NCBI RefSeq assembly: GCF_040954835.1
Contig: NC_090698.1
Coordinates: 6,012,501-6,076,500, forward strand
Origin: Lepisosteus oculatus
Lineage: Eukaryota; Chordata; Actinopteri; Semionotiformes; Lepisosteidae
Length of the DNA: 64,000 nucleotides
Direction of reading: 5' to 3'
This document shows, piece after piece, positions 1 through 41,365 of the stretch. Every line of letters begins with the position of its first letter. Positions within the stretch are counted from its first letter, which is position 1. Made by a program: the position numbers and the translations under genes. Under the pieces are notes generated by a model, which did not search any database, was not told the DNA's origin, and saw only the letters and a list, made by a program, of their open reading frames with translations.

Positions 1-8
1 TCACTTAC

Positions 9-29733
<29,725 letters not shown>

Positions 29734-30060
29734 CCTTCCTCTTCTCCAAAGGTATTCTTCTCACCTCGGGAGAAAGCAACGGACCTGCCCTTCTCCCTCT
29801 CTCTGTCTCGGCTCCCTCTCCTCTCGGTGCCTGCGTGTGGGTGTGCTGGAGTACAGCACGAGCCCGGTGACTCTCACAGCGTAGTGAGAGAGAGTGACAG
29901 GCCGACTCTCACCGCGAAGAGCACACAGGAGGAGGGGCGGCCCCGCCCACCCGCTCATGAACACCCACCCCCTGGAGCACAAGCCCCTCCCCCTCCTGAG
30001 CCAGCTATGCTAAAAACTATAAAAAGAAAGCAGCTGAGGTATTTTTGACAGACTCCTCTT
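29734..30060 (-). promoter_or_regulatory. ryr1 5' leader and candidate promoter
   Basis: Upstream of the ryr1 ATG lie a C/T-rich leader, a GC box (29939-29949), an E-box CAGCTG (30031-30036) of the type bound by MyoD, and CTATAAAAAG (30017-30026, plus orientation), one mismatch from a MEF2 site. E-box plus MEF2-like sites fit a muscle gene. The transcription start is not visible. Confidence 0.35.
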
Positions 30061-30334
30061 CCTCTGCTACTTTCACCAGCCAAAACATTCCCAGAGCCGT
30101 AGTAAAGAATTAGTGAAATCTTACAGGAATTGAGAGCAGGTTACAGAGTGGAAATCAAGCCACCCTGAGACCCCGTGGAAGTATGAGCCGCAGAGCTCTG
30201 CTGTTGCTGGATCCATGCATTTCTCCTAAAGAACAAATCTTCTTCTGACTTCAACAAAGTCTAGACAATTCAAGCTCAGTAACAGCCTCATCATAGCAGG
30301 GTTCTATGGATAAAAAAACATAGAATAGACCTGA

Positions 30335-31000
30335 TACAATACTGACTACAGTCCCAGGACAGTAGAACAGTCCTGTTACAATACTGGCTACAGTCCCAGT
30401 ACAGTAGCCTGTTACCCAGTACAGCTCCCTGTTACAATAGGAGCTACAGTCCCAGTGCAGGAGAACAGCCCTGTTACAGTAGGAGCTACAGTCCCAGTGC
30501 AGTAGAACAGTCCTGTTACAATAGGAGCTACAGTCCCAGTACAGTTGAACAGTCCTGTTGCAATAGGAGCTACAGTCCCAGTACAGTAGAACAGTCCTGT
30601 TACAATAGAAGCTACAGTCCCAGTACAGTAGAACAGTCTTGTTACAATAGGGGCTACAGTCCCAGTACAGTTGAACAGTCCTGTTACAATAGGGGCTACA
30701 GTCCCAGTACAGTAGAACAGTCCCGTTACAGTAGGAGCTACACTCCCAGTACAGTAGAACAGTCCTGTTACAATAGGGGCTACAGTCCCAGTACAGTAGA
30801 ACAGTCCCGTTACAGTAGGAGCTACACTCCCAGTACAGTAGAACAGTCCTGTTACAATAGGAGCTACAGTCCCAGTACAGTAGAACAGTCCTGTTACAGT
30901 AGGGGCTACAGTCCCAGTACAGTAGAACAGTCCTGTTACAATAGGAGCTACAGTCCCAGTACAGTAGAACAGTCCCAGTGCAGTAGAACAGCTGCAACAG
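30335..31000 (+). repeat. 42-bp minisatellite, about 15 copies
   Basis: The unit contains CTACAGTCCCAGTACAGTAG and AACAGTCCTGTTACAATAGG. The minus strand is open for 263 codons because 42 is a multiple of three; the protein is a 14-residue periodic artefact. Two more copies of the same unit occur at 60055-60135. Confidence 0.92.
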
Positions 31001-31344
31001 AAGGTTGCCCTTTAGTGAAGTGTGTAGAGTAGAACAGTCCAATTACAAAAAGGGACTGCAGTAACAGTACAGTAATCCTTTTACTTTAGGGGACTATCAC
31101 AAATGTGCAGTATAACATTCCAATCAAGCATGATGGGTCAAATAGCCTGTTTTCATTAGTACCTTTCTTGTGTCCTGCTTCAGAGACAGCTGCCAACCAT
31201 GTCAGACTATCACAGAGCAACTGTCATAGCTGTGATATATGACTGCGATGTATAAATGTCATGGACAGGGGACTGTGGTCATTACTAGTCATTCACTAGT
31301 CATTTTCAAGTCCTCTACAATAAGTAAGGAAATACTATATATTG

Positions 31345-31615
31345 TAACGCTCTGGGGTTCACGTGGGTGCCCTCGCCACTGCTGCATCAGGTCAGCCCCC
31401 CACTGTTAGGGACTCAAACCCAGGCCTCCGGCGTCACTCAACAGGGACAAAGCCACTTGAGCCAAAGGGAAATCTCCCCTCAGCCCAGTGGCTGCGGTCC
31501 CTGCTATTCACAGGGAAGGGCGGTGACGTCACCGTGTGGGTAAGCCGGCTCTCACAACCAATTGTACCAATTCTGCAATTTCCCTCACGGGATCAATAAA
31601 GTATCTATCTATCAA
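31345..31615 (-). mobile_element. tRNA-derived SINE, minus orientation (copy A)
   Basis: On the minus strand it contains GAGTGACGCCGGAGGCCTGG and a B-box-like GGGTTTGAGTC, preceded by CCCTTTGGCTCAAGTGGC. The same arrangement is found in sense at 36590-36720. The plus-strand end CAATAAAGTATCTATCTATC resembles another fish LINE/SINE tail, so this may be two nested elements. Confidence 0.65.
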
Positions 31616-34600
31616 TGGAGGCCATATGCATTACAATATGAAACAGACCTAGAAACCAAGACTTATTTCAAAACAAAAATAATTATCAATACAAAACCTG
31701 CAAACATATAAGATCCTTAAACTAAAAATAAAAAAACTAACAGAAACATGGTAGTAAGTACATTTCATACAGTCTTCAGTATTTGAGCTATGAGCTACAC
31801 CATTCCTGTAGAAAACACACACAAACAAAGCATGCCTATTTAAATGCATACCCCTAAAACCTGTGAACAAAATAAAACTGCCCCATGGCAACAAACAGCA
31901 GTTTCTGGTCCAGTACTATAGGAATATGTGAGGGTTTACAGTGTAGTACTGGTCTTCCAAACAAGAAGAATCGATTGACCTTCCCAAGATGGCAGACACA
32001 CAGACCCAATCTACCGTCAGCGTGTATCACCTTAGAGATGCCACCTACAAACATTTCTCCACAAACCAAGATTCCAATACTTCTTCTTCCACACAGTCAG
32101 AAACATACTAGAAGAGACCAGATTTCAGGGTTTTTTTTCAAAACATCCAAAATCATTTTGTTAATCACTGTATTACGACAGTAGACATGAGGTATAAAAA
32201 TGAATAATGTCAACAGGCACCTACAACAGAGCTGCTGCATTTTAAATCAATGAGTTAAGTTTTAAAATAAGCTCGCAGGGGAGACTAGGATCTCTAGACT
32301 GCTGGGCTGCAGCCGAGAAGCACTACAGTGGTGGAGTTCAAGAGTCCTGCAGGGTCCCAAGTCCTCCTCTACTACGCAGGTGGTCATATCCGTGAGAAAA
32401 ACACGGACAATGTGATCAAGTGATCACTGAGAGCAACGGAAGATAGGAGTGTCTCCTGTCTCCCGGTTAAGAGGACCGAACCCGTGTCTTCAACAACGGC
32501 CTGACCGTAACCTGCTGGACACCAGCGCCTCCAGGAGTCCTTGCCTCCCTTGATCTCTCTTCGGCTGTGTGTTTCTCTGAATCTTTCTTCCTGTCTTCCC
32601 AGGTCGCATTGCTAAGGTTTCACTGTTCCTGTCAAGTTTGATTTTAAATTGATCACAACAAGATGGAGATACGCCTGCTGCACACCTGCTCGGTGTCCTG
32701 TCTCACTCTCTCACTCTCTCTGCTCCTCGCTCCCCTCCATGTTAAACCGGAGATTCCACCCAGCCATTTCTCACAGATATCCAGACCTGGGCCTCCAGGG
32801 CTTTTTTCCTGACTTGTTTGTCACAAGCATATAGCTTCCATCCAGTGGAAACCCTCCATCGTACACAGGGTTTACAGTCTGTGATGGGGTTAAAGTTAAG
32901 GAGAGTTAAAGTTTTTATTTAAATCCAGTCTCTCCTCTTCTAATTTGTCCTTCTCTTGCTGTGCCCTCTTTTCTTCCTCTCCATCTCTCGCTGCTCTCTT
33001 GCGTTTCAGAAAACACAGTAAAACATCGTCCCCCCCCCTCCCACCCGGCTTCCACCAGGTTCTCCTCTCTCACCTTCCCCTAAAGAATGGAAGGAATTTG
33101 AGACTTAGGATGCAGCAACTGAGCCAGCTATAAATCTGCATTAATGACACCTTACTCTCCCGCGCGCTCTCTGACTCACATGCAGCGCAGACACACACAG
33201 GGGGGACAGACAACACATACACAGACACAGTGACATAATTAAAGCATCTCTCTCCCTCACCTCCACAATCTCCATCTAACTGTCATCTCTTGCCACTCTC
33301 CCTCTCTCTCCGGTCTCCCATAGCAACCGCATCCGGCAGCACAGCAGAGGTACCAGTAGGGCTTTCTTTTTTTGGGGAAGGCAGGGGGTGAAACCAGATG
33401 GACTGTCAACTCCACCGAGCATGCTCACAGACTAAAAGGAAAGTAAAAAACAAGGTGAGCATGCACCACAAGGCATCCTGGGGACTGTAGTTTTTGTGCC
33501 CATCTCTCTCGTTCCCTCTGGCTCTCACCACCTCTTCATTTCCTCTATGCCCTAGTTCGCCCACTAGATGTCAGTGTGTCCCAGCCGTGCAGCGTGAAGC
33601 CCGTCCTCTCTGTGACCACTGAGCTGCACTTCCATTACTTCATGTCTAAGGCCAGTGCCTCTCGGCTCCAGCCAAGCGTGTTTACAGGTCTCTTCAGACC
33701 AGTAATGGCTCAAGGCTGGGACAGGGCTACAATTAGTTCAATTAAACAAGAAACTCAATTATGTAATTCAGGGCTGGAAACTGTATCGTGTTACAACTGG
33801 AGAAAGAACATTACATACTGTAACTGCAAACATAAGTGTGGCTCGGAAGTTTTTAGCAATACAATTGCTTCATTTTTCCTGCTCCAAAATGCCTATAATT
33901 TGAAGCACCGTGCAGGCAAAGCACCCCTTCTCGCAGAAAGAGTCAACTGAAACTCCGAGCCTCAGATATTCACAACAGCTGCTAGCTGGCCCCGGATGAG
34001 TGGTCAATAAATGCAGAAAAGGCCACAATGGCAAACACATGCAAGTGGAGCCAAAAGAAATAGGTCAAGAGCCTATTTATGGAGTAGCAGAACTAGTGGC
34101 TTGCCCATGTCTGTGTCTACCACTTCTGCAACAGAGGGAGAGTGGAGAAATGGCTAGCGCCTCTGTTTGTGCTTCCTGCTGGCTGTCCCGGACTGACGTA
34201 ATAATAATTACAGCCTGCCGCGCTCTTCCGTGGCGCTCCGGCCGGACGAGTGGCCGCCAGGAGGGAGCAGACGGGACGGATGTGCCGTCCCCAGTTCGCA
34301 GAGGGGGGGAGGGGGGGGTGGGTGCAGGCCACAGGCCGCCCAGCACTGTTATTATTTCTGAGGTCAAAGACAGTTTTTGTTTTCGGGAGTCTGTGTTTAT
34401 CTTTTATTTTGCCTTTTTTTTTTTTTAAGAAAAAAGAGGAACCTGGGAGTCAGGCCTGTCGGTCAGCGAGCGCCCAGAGGAACAGACAGAGGAGGAGGAC
34501 AGAAACAGGAGGGCGCGCAGCTGCGGGACCCAACAGAGGGAGCAGGGGCAGCTGACAGGGAAGAAGACTGGGAGAGAGAAGCGCTCAAGTTTTACTCATC

Positions 34601-35704
34601 ACTTTATTCAGAAAAGCCGTCGGCACAGAAAGAACCCAACACAGGAAAGCACGCCGTGGTGGGAGCTGTGCTACCGGGAGTACACCTCCTCATCCGGGCA
34701 CGGGCAGGACGCAGGCAGACAGAAGGGGGCGGTGGGGAAAGGAGGGGCGAAAGAAGAAAGAATGAAAACAGAGGGGTGGAGAGGAGGAAAGGAGAGAAAG
34801 AGAGATGGGGAAAGGAGTGAAGAAAGAGACCAAAATAAGCTAAAGGGATGGAGAGACGAAAGGAGAGGGAATCAGAATGGGAAAGGAAGAAGGGAGGAAG
34901 CGAGAGGGGAAGTGAAAGACAAGGAGGTTAGGGGAGTCAGACTGAGGGCGAGAGAAAAGAAAAACATAAAGTGGGGCCTCTGTGTCCAGTGTCGCCTGGT
35001 TCGCACACACCTCAGCTCCCTCTTACTCAGTCTCAGCTTTGATTCAGACGTTTCTGCCATCGTTTCCTGTCGCTCGAAAATCTCAGCATCAATCGATAAT
35101 GAATTAAATCAAGGCCTCTGCTAAGAAACAAAGAGATCAGGGACACTCTTTTCCTGGATTGGGAAGCCCCTGGAGCCCCAGGATTCACAGGGAGCTTGAA
35201 ATAGTTCATTTAGCAGAGATCTGGAAAGCAGGTTAACTGCTCCTCATTAAGCAGCTGACCTGATTAAGTCCATCAGAGCTCAGCTGGAAGGAAAACCCGA
35301 AGAGAGACGCAGAACAGGAGAGAGCAGCAGAGGCGTGCGCGATTACAGCACCGTGGAGAGATTTGTTCTGAGGCGCGGAGAGATTGCACAGCTCAACTGG
35401 CTCACAGCCAGAGGCCGGGCGGCCAACTGACCCCAGACTTACTCCTTCAGACAGGGCAGACCCGTCCACTGATGTCTAAATCACGGCACATCTGAACAGC
35501 GCTTGCTGAATCTTCACTAGGCCCAATTCAAAAACTGTTACACTTAAAATACCTGCATCTTGACTGTTTACTCAAATGGCTCAAATTACCCAAATTGCAA
35601 ATCTGGCAGTTCTCCTCTGTTAATTCGCACATCATCCCTATTGGCAGGGATTCCACAAGGGAATCGGTGATGGGGATCAGCTGTTCTGACCATCTGATGA
35701 GTGG

Positions 35705-35950
35705 AATCTCTGAGGGACAATAAGAAAATCAGATTGTCTAACGGTGGGATTCCTAAATTGCCCCTGCAACAAAATGCTGGGTCTCAGAGCTGCCCTCATT
35801 CAGGTTTCGCTGCAGGGAACTTCAGCCCCCTGGACCTCTGGAGAAGGGAGGGGGCTTGTTGTGGAGCGTCTAACGCCGAGGCTTCACAGCTGAAACGTGT
35901 TTTCTCTCTTCTCTTATCAGCATGGAATAAACCTTTACTTGTTCCTCTAT
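35705..35950 (+). repeat. Composite repeat: copy 1 plus half fold-back
   Basis: The 35715-35870 part (GGTTTCGCTGCAGGGAACTT, CTGGACCTCTGGAGAAGG) recurs at 38125-38285. It runs directly into a fold-back right arm (GCTGAAACGTG..TCAGCATGGAATAAACC) of the family seen at 27.9 and 37.5 kb. Confidence 0.75.
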
Positions 35951-36589
35951 AAATCAATGCTACCTAATCAGAAAATGCTACCTCAACTGCTTTCTGATCT
36001 CTGCCTTGTAGGCAGCACATTTTGATAACCTAATGCCTCCTATCAGAAAGTCCTATGATTAAAATGTAACTGCTGCTTGGTGAGTATATATATATTAAAT
36101 ATATATTTTTTAATATATAATATAACAATATACATATAAAAATATAAAGGTAGCAAATTTCGATAGTGTCACGATACATTATCAGAAGAAACTACCATTT
36201 AAACTTAAACGCTGCTTTTGAAAATTCACCCATAAGTAACTCAAAAATTATAGGTAGCACAATTTGAAAGCCTTATGATCTCTTATCAGAAATCCCTAAC
36301 ATTACAATTTTCTGCTTGACCTAGTTCACCCATAAAGCACTCAAAACTGTAAGTAGAAAATTTCGATAGACTTGATCCCTTACCAAAAATTCCTACCAAT
36401 TCCTACAATTTATTTGCTGCTTGAGCTTACTAATATACACAAAAACTACGTTATCAGAAAATTCCACTACTGATGTTTTGGAGCACATATTATTGTGTAT
36501 ATTGTATATTATCACACCAAGGCTTATACGTTTGCCACACATTCTTACAGATCGTAACGCATACGGCCGACACTGCAGGTGGTGCGAGC

Positions 36590-36720
36590 CTCAGGCGCTG
36601 ACGGGAGATCTCCCTTTAGCTCAGCTGGCTGGGTCCCTCTTGAGTGACGCCGGAGGCCTGGGTTCGAGTCGCCAGTGGTGGGGGGCCGACCTGAGGCGGC
36701 CGCGGTGAACTACAATACAT
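36590..36720 (+). mobile_element. tRNA-derived SINE, plus orientation (copy B)
   Basis: A box TTTAGCTCAGCTGGC and B box GGTTCGAGTC, with the shared block GAGTGACGCCGGAGGCCTGG between them and GGGGGGCCGACCTGA after. It is the sense counterpart of the copy at 31.35-31.5 kb. Confidence 0.75.
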
Positions 36721-37479
36721 ACTGTAGGTTGACTGTTATATTTGGCACATTCAAAATGTGCCCATCTACTGCAAAAAAATCCTAAAAGTAAAATCTGCGT
36801 GCAAAGGCAGAGATAAAGTGGCCACTATATGTGAACATTAATAATCAAATATGAATGCGTTAAAATGCGTGCTTGTAGCTACTTTCCTAAGACTACAATG
36901 AACGTTTGGCGATTTGGATAACAAAAACAAAGAACTTAACTACAATAAGCTGGTTTCGTATAATACGCTTGAAGAAAAGCTTAATTAACAGCGCTGGGCA
37001 GGCTTTTTCAACGGGTAGGATGTTGGAACACCTGACGACTGTAGATGAGTCAGGGCCGTAACTGTCACTCACCTTCATTTCGCGTTTTATCAAAAAGTAA
37101 AAGGGGTAGATCCGTCTCCCGTCGACATTATCGACGAAACACTAGGAACAGTAACTTTTAACTCCGTTCCTGTCGCAAAATAAATTAACTTAGACGGAAT
37201 ACATGGAGCGGCGCGCGCGCCCCTAACGGCGTTAGTCGGCCGAGGGCGCGCGCTGCGGGCTGCTCGAGCGCCGAAGTCGGCACGGGACGCTCCCGCGCGA
37301 TTTGCCCCGCTTCCTCTTCCGCAAATGAACTCCCGCCAGTCTCCTGCGACAGTGTTTCGGTGGCAAAAGGATGGCTTTCTTCCATTCCTGCAGTCACACA
37401 GGATTCTAGACCCGATTCCCACCTCTTACCTTCTGCCGTTTCTCTCGGAAAGAGGCGGAGCCCAGAGAAATAAGGAACA

Positions 37480-37850
37480 AGTAAATTCCATGCAACAAGT
37501 TTATTCCATGCTTTAAAGAGAAGAGAAGAAACGCAACGTTTCAGCTGTGGAGCCTTCTTTGGGTGTCCAGAAGAAGGCTCCACAGCCGAAAGGTGTTTCT
37601 TCACACCTCTCCCCACTTCACACCACCGGAGTGGCCTCTCTGCCTCTCCCCTGCTCCTGCCTCCTCCCCTCTCCCAGCTTTCGTTCTCCTGTGCTTTACT
37701 GTCTGCCTGTCTTTCTCACACCCGACGAAGGCAGCTGAAACGTTGCGTTTCTTCTCTTTTCAGCACGGAATAAACCTATGACTTGTTCCTGTGGAATAAA
37801 CCTTTACTTGTTCCTTTGAAGCCTACGCATGCCGACGCAGATACCTACTC
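37480..37850 (+). repeat. Fold-back repeat, composite copy
   Basis: Left arm at about 37497-37560 (TTTATTCCATGC, CAACGTTTCAGCTGTGGAGC), complementary arms at 37572-37600 and 37725-37775 (GCTGAAACGTTGCGTTTCTT, CAGCACGGAATAAACC), then a second GGAATAAACCTTTACTTGTT and GCCTACGCATGCCGACGCAG. The arm duplication suggests one element inserted or rearranged inside another. Confidence 0.7.
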
Positions 37851-38004
37851 GAACTAGTCCGGACAAATATACTTGTTCGATTCACGATCCTTGTGTAGCT
37901 AATGAACTGTTGATGGGCTTTGGTTTAGGTGTCTTCGGTAGGGTAAAAAAAAGGAAGAAAAACTACATTCTGTGCCACAGTTCTCTCTGCTGACTAACCA
38001 TATG

Positions 38005-38520
38005 AAACATTGTTAAATGTCCCGTTTGTAAATACATCCGGTACAAGTCCGTCTTGTTTACTGAAGGTCCAGCACACTTCCTCTGGCTTCAGATTCTGCT
38101 GACTCTCAGAGCTCGCAAACACATAATAAGAAAATTATATTGTCTAACGGTGTGATTCTTGTATTGGCCCTGCACCAAAACGCTGGCTCTCAGAGCTGCC
38201 CTCATTCAGGTTTCGCTGCAGGGAACTTCACCCCCCTGGACCTCTGGAGAAGGGGGGGGGGGGTGGGGGCTTGTTTTGGAGTGTCTGACCCAGGGTCGTC
38301 TCCCCCATGTCCGTCCATCAGACGCCCTTTCGGGGACGATCAGTCAGAAGTCAGGCAGGTAACTCTTAATAAGCCTTGGAGAGGCGGATTCAAGTCCTCT
38401 GTGCTGACTTGGATGGACACAGCTCTGGAACTTAAGAGCATGAAACATTTCTAATTGTCACCGCTGTATATATATTCGGTACAAGTCCGTCTTGTTTATT
38501 ACAGGTTCAGCGAACTTCCT
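38005..38520 (+). repeat. Repeat copy 2 with flanking direct duplications
   Basis: At 38125-38285 lies the second copy of the repeat seen at 35715-35870, including a long G run near 38254. It is flanked by two related blocks (about 38028-38070 and 38470-38510) that share CGGTACAAGTCCGTCTTGTT. Confidence 0.65.
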
Positions 38521-38838
38521 TATTACTTCGGTACCGCTGATATTTCAGAGCTCATGTACTCCAGGACCGCGCTCACCTGAACTGGAGATCACAACAAACA
38601 CTACCTACTGCACCTGCACCTTGAACAGAAAATAATAATGAAACCTTTTCGCTTCCCCTGGGAAACTTAAAATTCACTTCTAAATGTCACGGTGGACAGG
38701 GTCTCTGCGAACGGCTCACTGGACAAAGCCTGTGCTGTGAAGCACGTCACGTCCAGATGGGACTTCAAGCAGGTGTCTTCAGCGAGACGGTAAGGGCCGT
38801 ACGAAAACCAGTGTAGGCAAATCGCCAAGCTGGCGCGG

Positions 38839-38844
38839 TTTATT
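38839..38844 (-). terminator. Possible grem3 polyadenylation signal
   Basis: AATAAA on the minus strand about 1 kb downstream of the grem3 stop codon. Other AATAAA hexamers lie further down, so this is only a candidate. Confidence 0.25.
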
Positions 38845-39835
38845 TCATAAGGCACCATCCCGACACACAGAGGCCACAAGAGAAGCACAGAACAGCGCAC
38901 CAAGCACATTTCTAACACAGGAAGCACATTTAGCAATCTATCATTTTAACCTTAGTCCACATGCAAAAAAAAAATTTAAACACGTAAAAAGTTCAGAGGT
39001 TTACACAAGTTGACGTATAGGACATCAGCAGTGATTTCTACTCTAGGACGTGCGTCCTTGATGGGACACAGAAAACACGTCTAAGCGGAAGACCTCAAAC
39101 ATGTACACATGACACACAAAATCCCAGAGCAGGCGACCGCGGTCGGCGTCTTTGGTCCACCCCAGGGGGAAAGGGGGTGCTGCACAACAGCGACGTGTCA
39201 GACACAAGCCCGATAGAATCAGTCGCCCCCAGCGGAAGGGACACCTGTCCTCTCTTCTGTTACGGTGCCCAGAATAACGACAGCGTCCAGCCGCACAAGT
39301 CCTGCAGGAGAAGAGACCCATTGGGGACAAGGACAGGAGAGAAAAAGTGCAGTGGTGTGCACAGAATGATGACTTCCGGAGGCTCACTAAACACTGACAA
39401 AACACAAGTCACGCAACCCTGGGTGAAGTTAAACATGCCCACGGGTTTCCTCCAGGTCCAGGGAGTGGCACAGAGCAGACTGAGCGCAGGGGCCAAGTCC
39501 AGTTCATCCGTGTTTCCTGCCCAGTGTGTTTCCTGCAAATTGGCACTGGAACAGCTGACCATGACCCTAACCCATGACTCCAACCCACGAACACACAACT
39601 GTCCATGGACAGATGACTGTTATCTTGGACACTCCTGCAGCACGGGGGACAGGGAGGCCCACAGCCCAGCTAGTGAAAGAGAGAGAGTGCGTCTCTAGAC
39701 TCTTGGCCAACAAAATCTCTGATTTTAAAGAACTTGCCTCTCTCTCTCTCGCTCTCTCCATCCCTGCTTCCATCTCTTCACCTGATCTTTCCTTCCCTCC
39801 CCTCTCCCTCTCCCTCCTCCTCCGCCCCACCCCTC

Positions 39836-40627
39836 TCAGTCGAGCTCGATGGAGGTGCAGCGGCACTCCCTGACCACCGTGAGGCGCTGCAGCCGGGTCG
39901 GGGGACGCAGTGTGGGGCAGGTCAGCGTGACCGCGAGGGTGCCCAGCTGGCGGGGCTGGCAGTAGGAACAGGAGCGGAAGGCGCCGCCCCCGTCGCCCCC
40001 CACGCCGGGGATGTAGAAGGAGTTGCACTGGCCGTAGCAGAACCGCACGATGACCGCGCGGCTCAGGCAGCCCTGCACGCGCACCGTGTGCACCAGGGGC
40101 CGGCTCTCGCACCAGTCCCGGCGCACGAACCGCCGCTCCGTGACGAAGAGGGCGACCACCTTATCTGCGTCCAGAATCTCATCTTTGTCCCGGCCTTCCA
40201 GCACGAGCCCAGCGGGCGAGGCTGTCGGAATCTGCTGTTGCTGCTGTTGCATTTTGAGCAATCGCAGTGCCTTTGCATCCAAAAAATCATCTGTGTCTCC
40301 GCCTCCTACACTCTGTTCAGCCAATGACGTTCTCCCACGGTGCTGCGGTTGTCTGTTCTGCAATTTAATTGGCTGTGCATCATCTTTGTCCCCACCTCCC
40401 GGACCAAGCTCGGCCAATGATGTTGCCACAATCTGCTTCTGCTGCTGCAGTTGGGGGAGCTGCTCCTTGTTCTGCGACCTCATTGGCTGCTGGGTTTTCT
40501 TCAGTGATAGGCTGGATCCTCCCCCCGAGACCCTGCCTGGACCAATCATTTCAGTCCTTGCCTCTGACTGGTGGGTGCAAAGGAATATGGTGCTCAGTAT
40601 CAGCAGCAAAGGAGTCCGGAGGGCCAT
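39836..40627 (-). CDS. grem3: Gremlin-type BMP antagonist with DAN/CTCK domain
   Basis: A secreted 263-residue protein on a single coding exon. Residues 1-23 form a signal peptide (hydrophobic LLLILSTIFLC); residues 24-160 are a Gln/Gly/Asp-rich pro-region; residues 165-263 are a DAN cystine-knot domain with nine cysteines (173, 187, 197, 201, 220, 223, 237, 255, 257) as in GREM1. RRDWC, RFCYGQCNSFYIP and the C-terminus ECRCTSIELD are gremlin hallmarks (GREM1 ends CRCISIDLD), which rules out DAND5, cerberus and NBL1. Gremlins bind BMP dimers and block receptor access. At 263 residues it is longer than GREM1 (184) and GREM2 (168). A good acceptor (CTCTCCCTAG) lies two bases before ATG, implying an upstream non-coding exon as in GREM1. 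Linkage to ryr1 points to the third gremlin ohnolog, GREM3; that orthology is inferred. Confidence 0.88.
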   Translation of the reverse strand: MALRTPLLLILSTIFLCTHQSEARTEMIGPGRVSGGGSSLSLKKTQQPMRSQNKEQLPQLQQQKQIVATSLAELGPGGGDKDDAQPIKLQNRQPQHRGRTSLAEQSVGGGDTDDFLDAKALRLLKMQQQQQQIPTASPAGLVLEGRDKDEILDADKVVALFVTERRFVRRDWCESRPLVHTVRVQGCLSRAVIVRFCYGQCNSFYIPGVGGDGGGAFRSCSYCQPRQLGTLAVTLTCPTLRPPTRLQRLTVVRECRCTSIELD

Positions 40628-40744
40628 TCCTAGGGAGAGAGAGAGAGGTTAGAGGTAAACTAGCAAACTAGCACACACAAACACACACAAAGACACACTC
40701 AGACACTTAAATTCAACTCTCCTGTCTCCTCAGCTTTCCCCACT

Positions 40745-41045
40745 AATCAGACAAGATCTTAAGATAAGATAAGATCACTTTATTGGCCATATACACTTCT
40801 TGTATTAGGAAAAGACAGCTATTTGTCTTTTTGCATACCCCAGCTTGCTCTCCATGAGACACACGAGAAGCTTGGGGTCAGAGCACAGAGTCAGGAATTT
40901 ATATGGTGCCCCTGGAGCAGTTAGGGTTAAGGGCCTTGCTCAGGGGCCCAACAGAGTAGGATTCCTCTGGCGGCCACAGGGTACGAACCGGCAACCTTCC
41001 AGCCACAGACGCAGATCCTGAGCCACAGAGCCACCGCTCCGCCCT
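40745..41045 (-). mobile_element. tRNA-derived SINE with LINE-like tail
   Basis: Read on the minus strand it begins GGGCGGAGCGGTGGCTCTGT, has the B box GGTTCGTACCC, a body with GAGCAAGGCCCTTAACCCTA, and ends CAATAAAGTGATCTTATCTT with TTATC tail repeats. It sits just upstream of grem3 and is a widespread fish SINE type. Confidence 0.8.
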
Positions 41046-41104
41046 AATCATGGGTGTGTGGTCTCCAGGTGGTAATCTAGGAAGCCTAACTGTCCCGCCA
41101 ACCC

Positions 41105-41365
41105 CTGGCTGTAAACAGGCCCGCAGTGCAGCACAGTGGAGCACAAAGCATAGCGGTAGCATGCAGTACAGAACAGGGCACAGCTGCAGAGCACAGTGTA
41201 CAGCTATAGGGCACAGCTGTAGAGCACAGTGTACAGCTACAGAGCACAGCTGCAGTTTACAGTGTACAGCTACAGAGCACAGCTGCAGTTTACAGTGTAC
41301 AGCTACAGAGCACAGTGTACAAATACAGAACACAGCACAGCTGCAGTGTAGTGGCACATATGACA
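41105..41365 (+). repeat. 33-bp minisatellite
   Basis: About seven imperfect units containing GAGCACAGCTGCAG and TACAGTGTACAGCTACA. Confidence 0.85.

Larger units (their letters stand above)
29734..39835. other. Intergenic region ryr1 - grem3
   Basis: About 10 kb with no recognised gene. It includes the ryr1 upstream DNA, the 42-bp array, SINEs, purine-rich stretches at 34.5-34.95 kb, an AT-rich palindromic stretch near 36080-36150, a CpG-rich patch at 37.15-37.35 kb, and clustered fold-back repeats at 35.7-38.5 kb. The right end should hold the grem3 3' UTR. Confidence 0.5.

Noticed and set aside
30251-31042. 263-codon minus-strand ORF rich in Cys, Tyr and Leu
   Set aside because: It is the translation of the 42-bp minisatellite (14-residue period).
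39836-40627. DAND5 (Charon/Coco) or cerberus identity for the DAN-domain gene
   Set aside because: The ending CRCTSIELD, the RFCYGQCNSFYIP motif and the single coding exon fit gremlins; DAND5 and CER1 differ at these points and have two coding exons.
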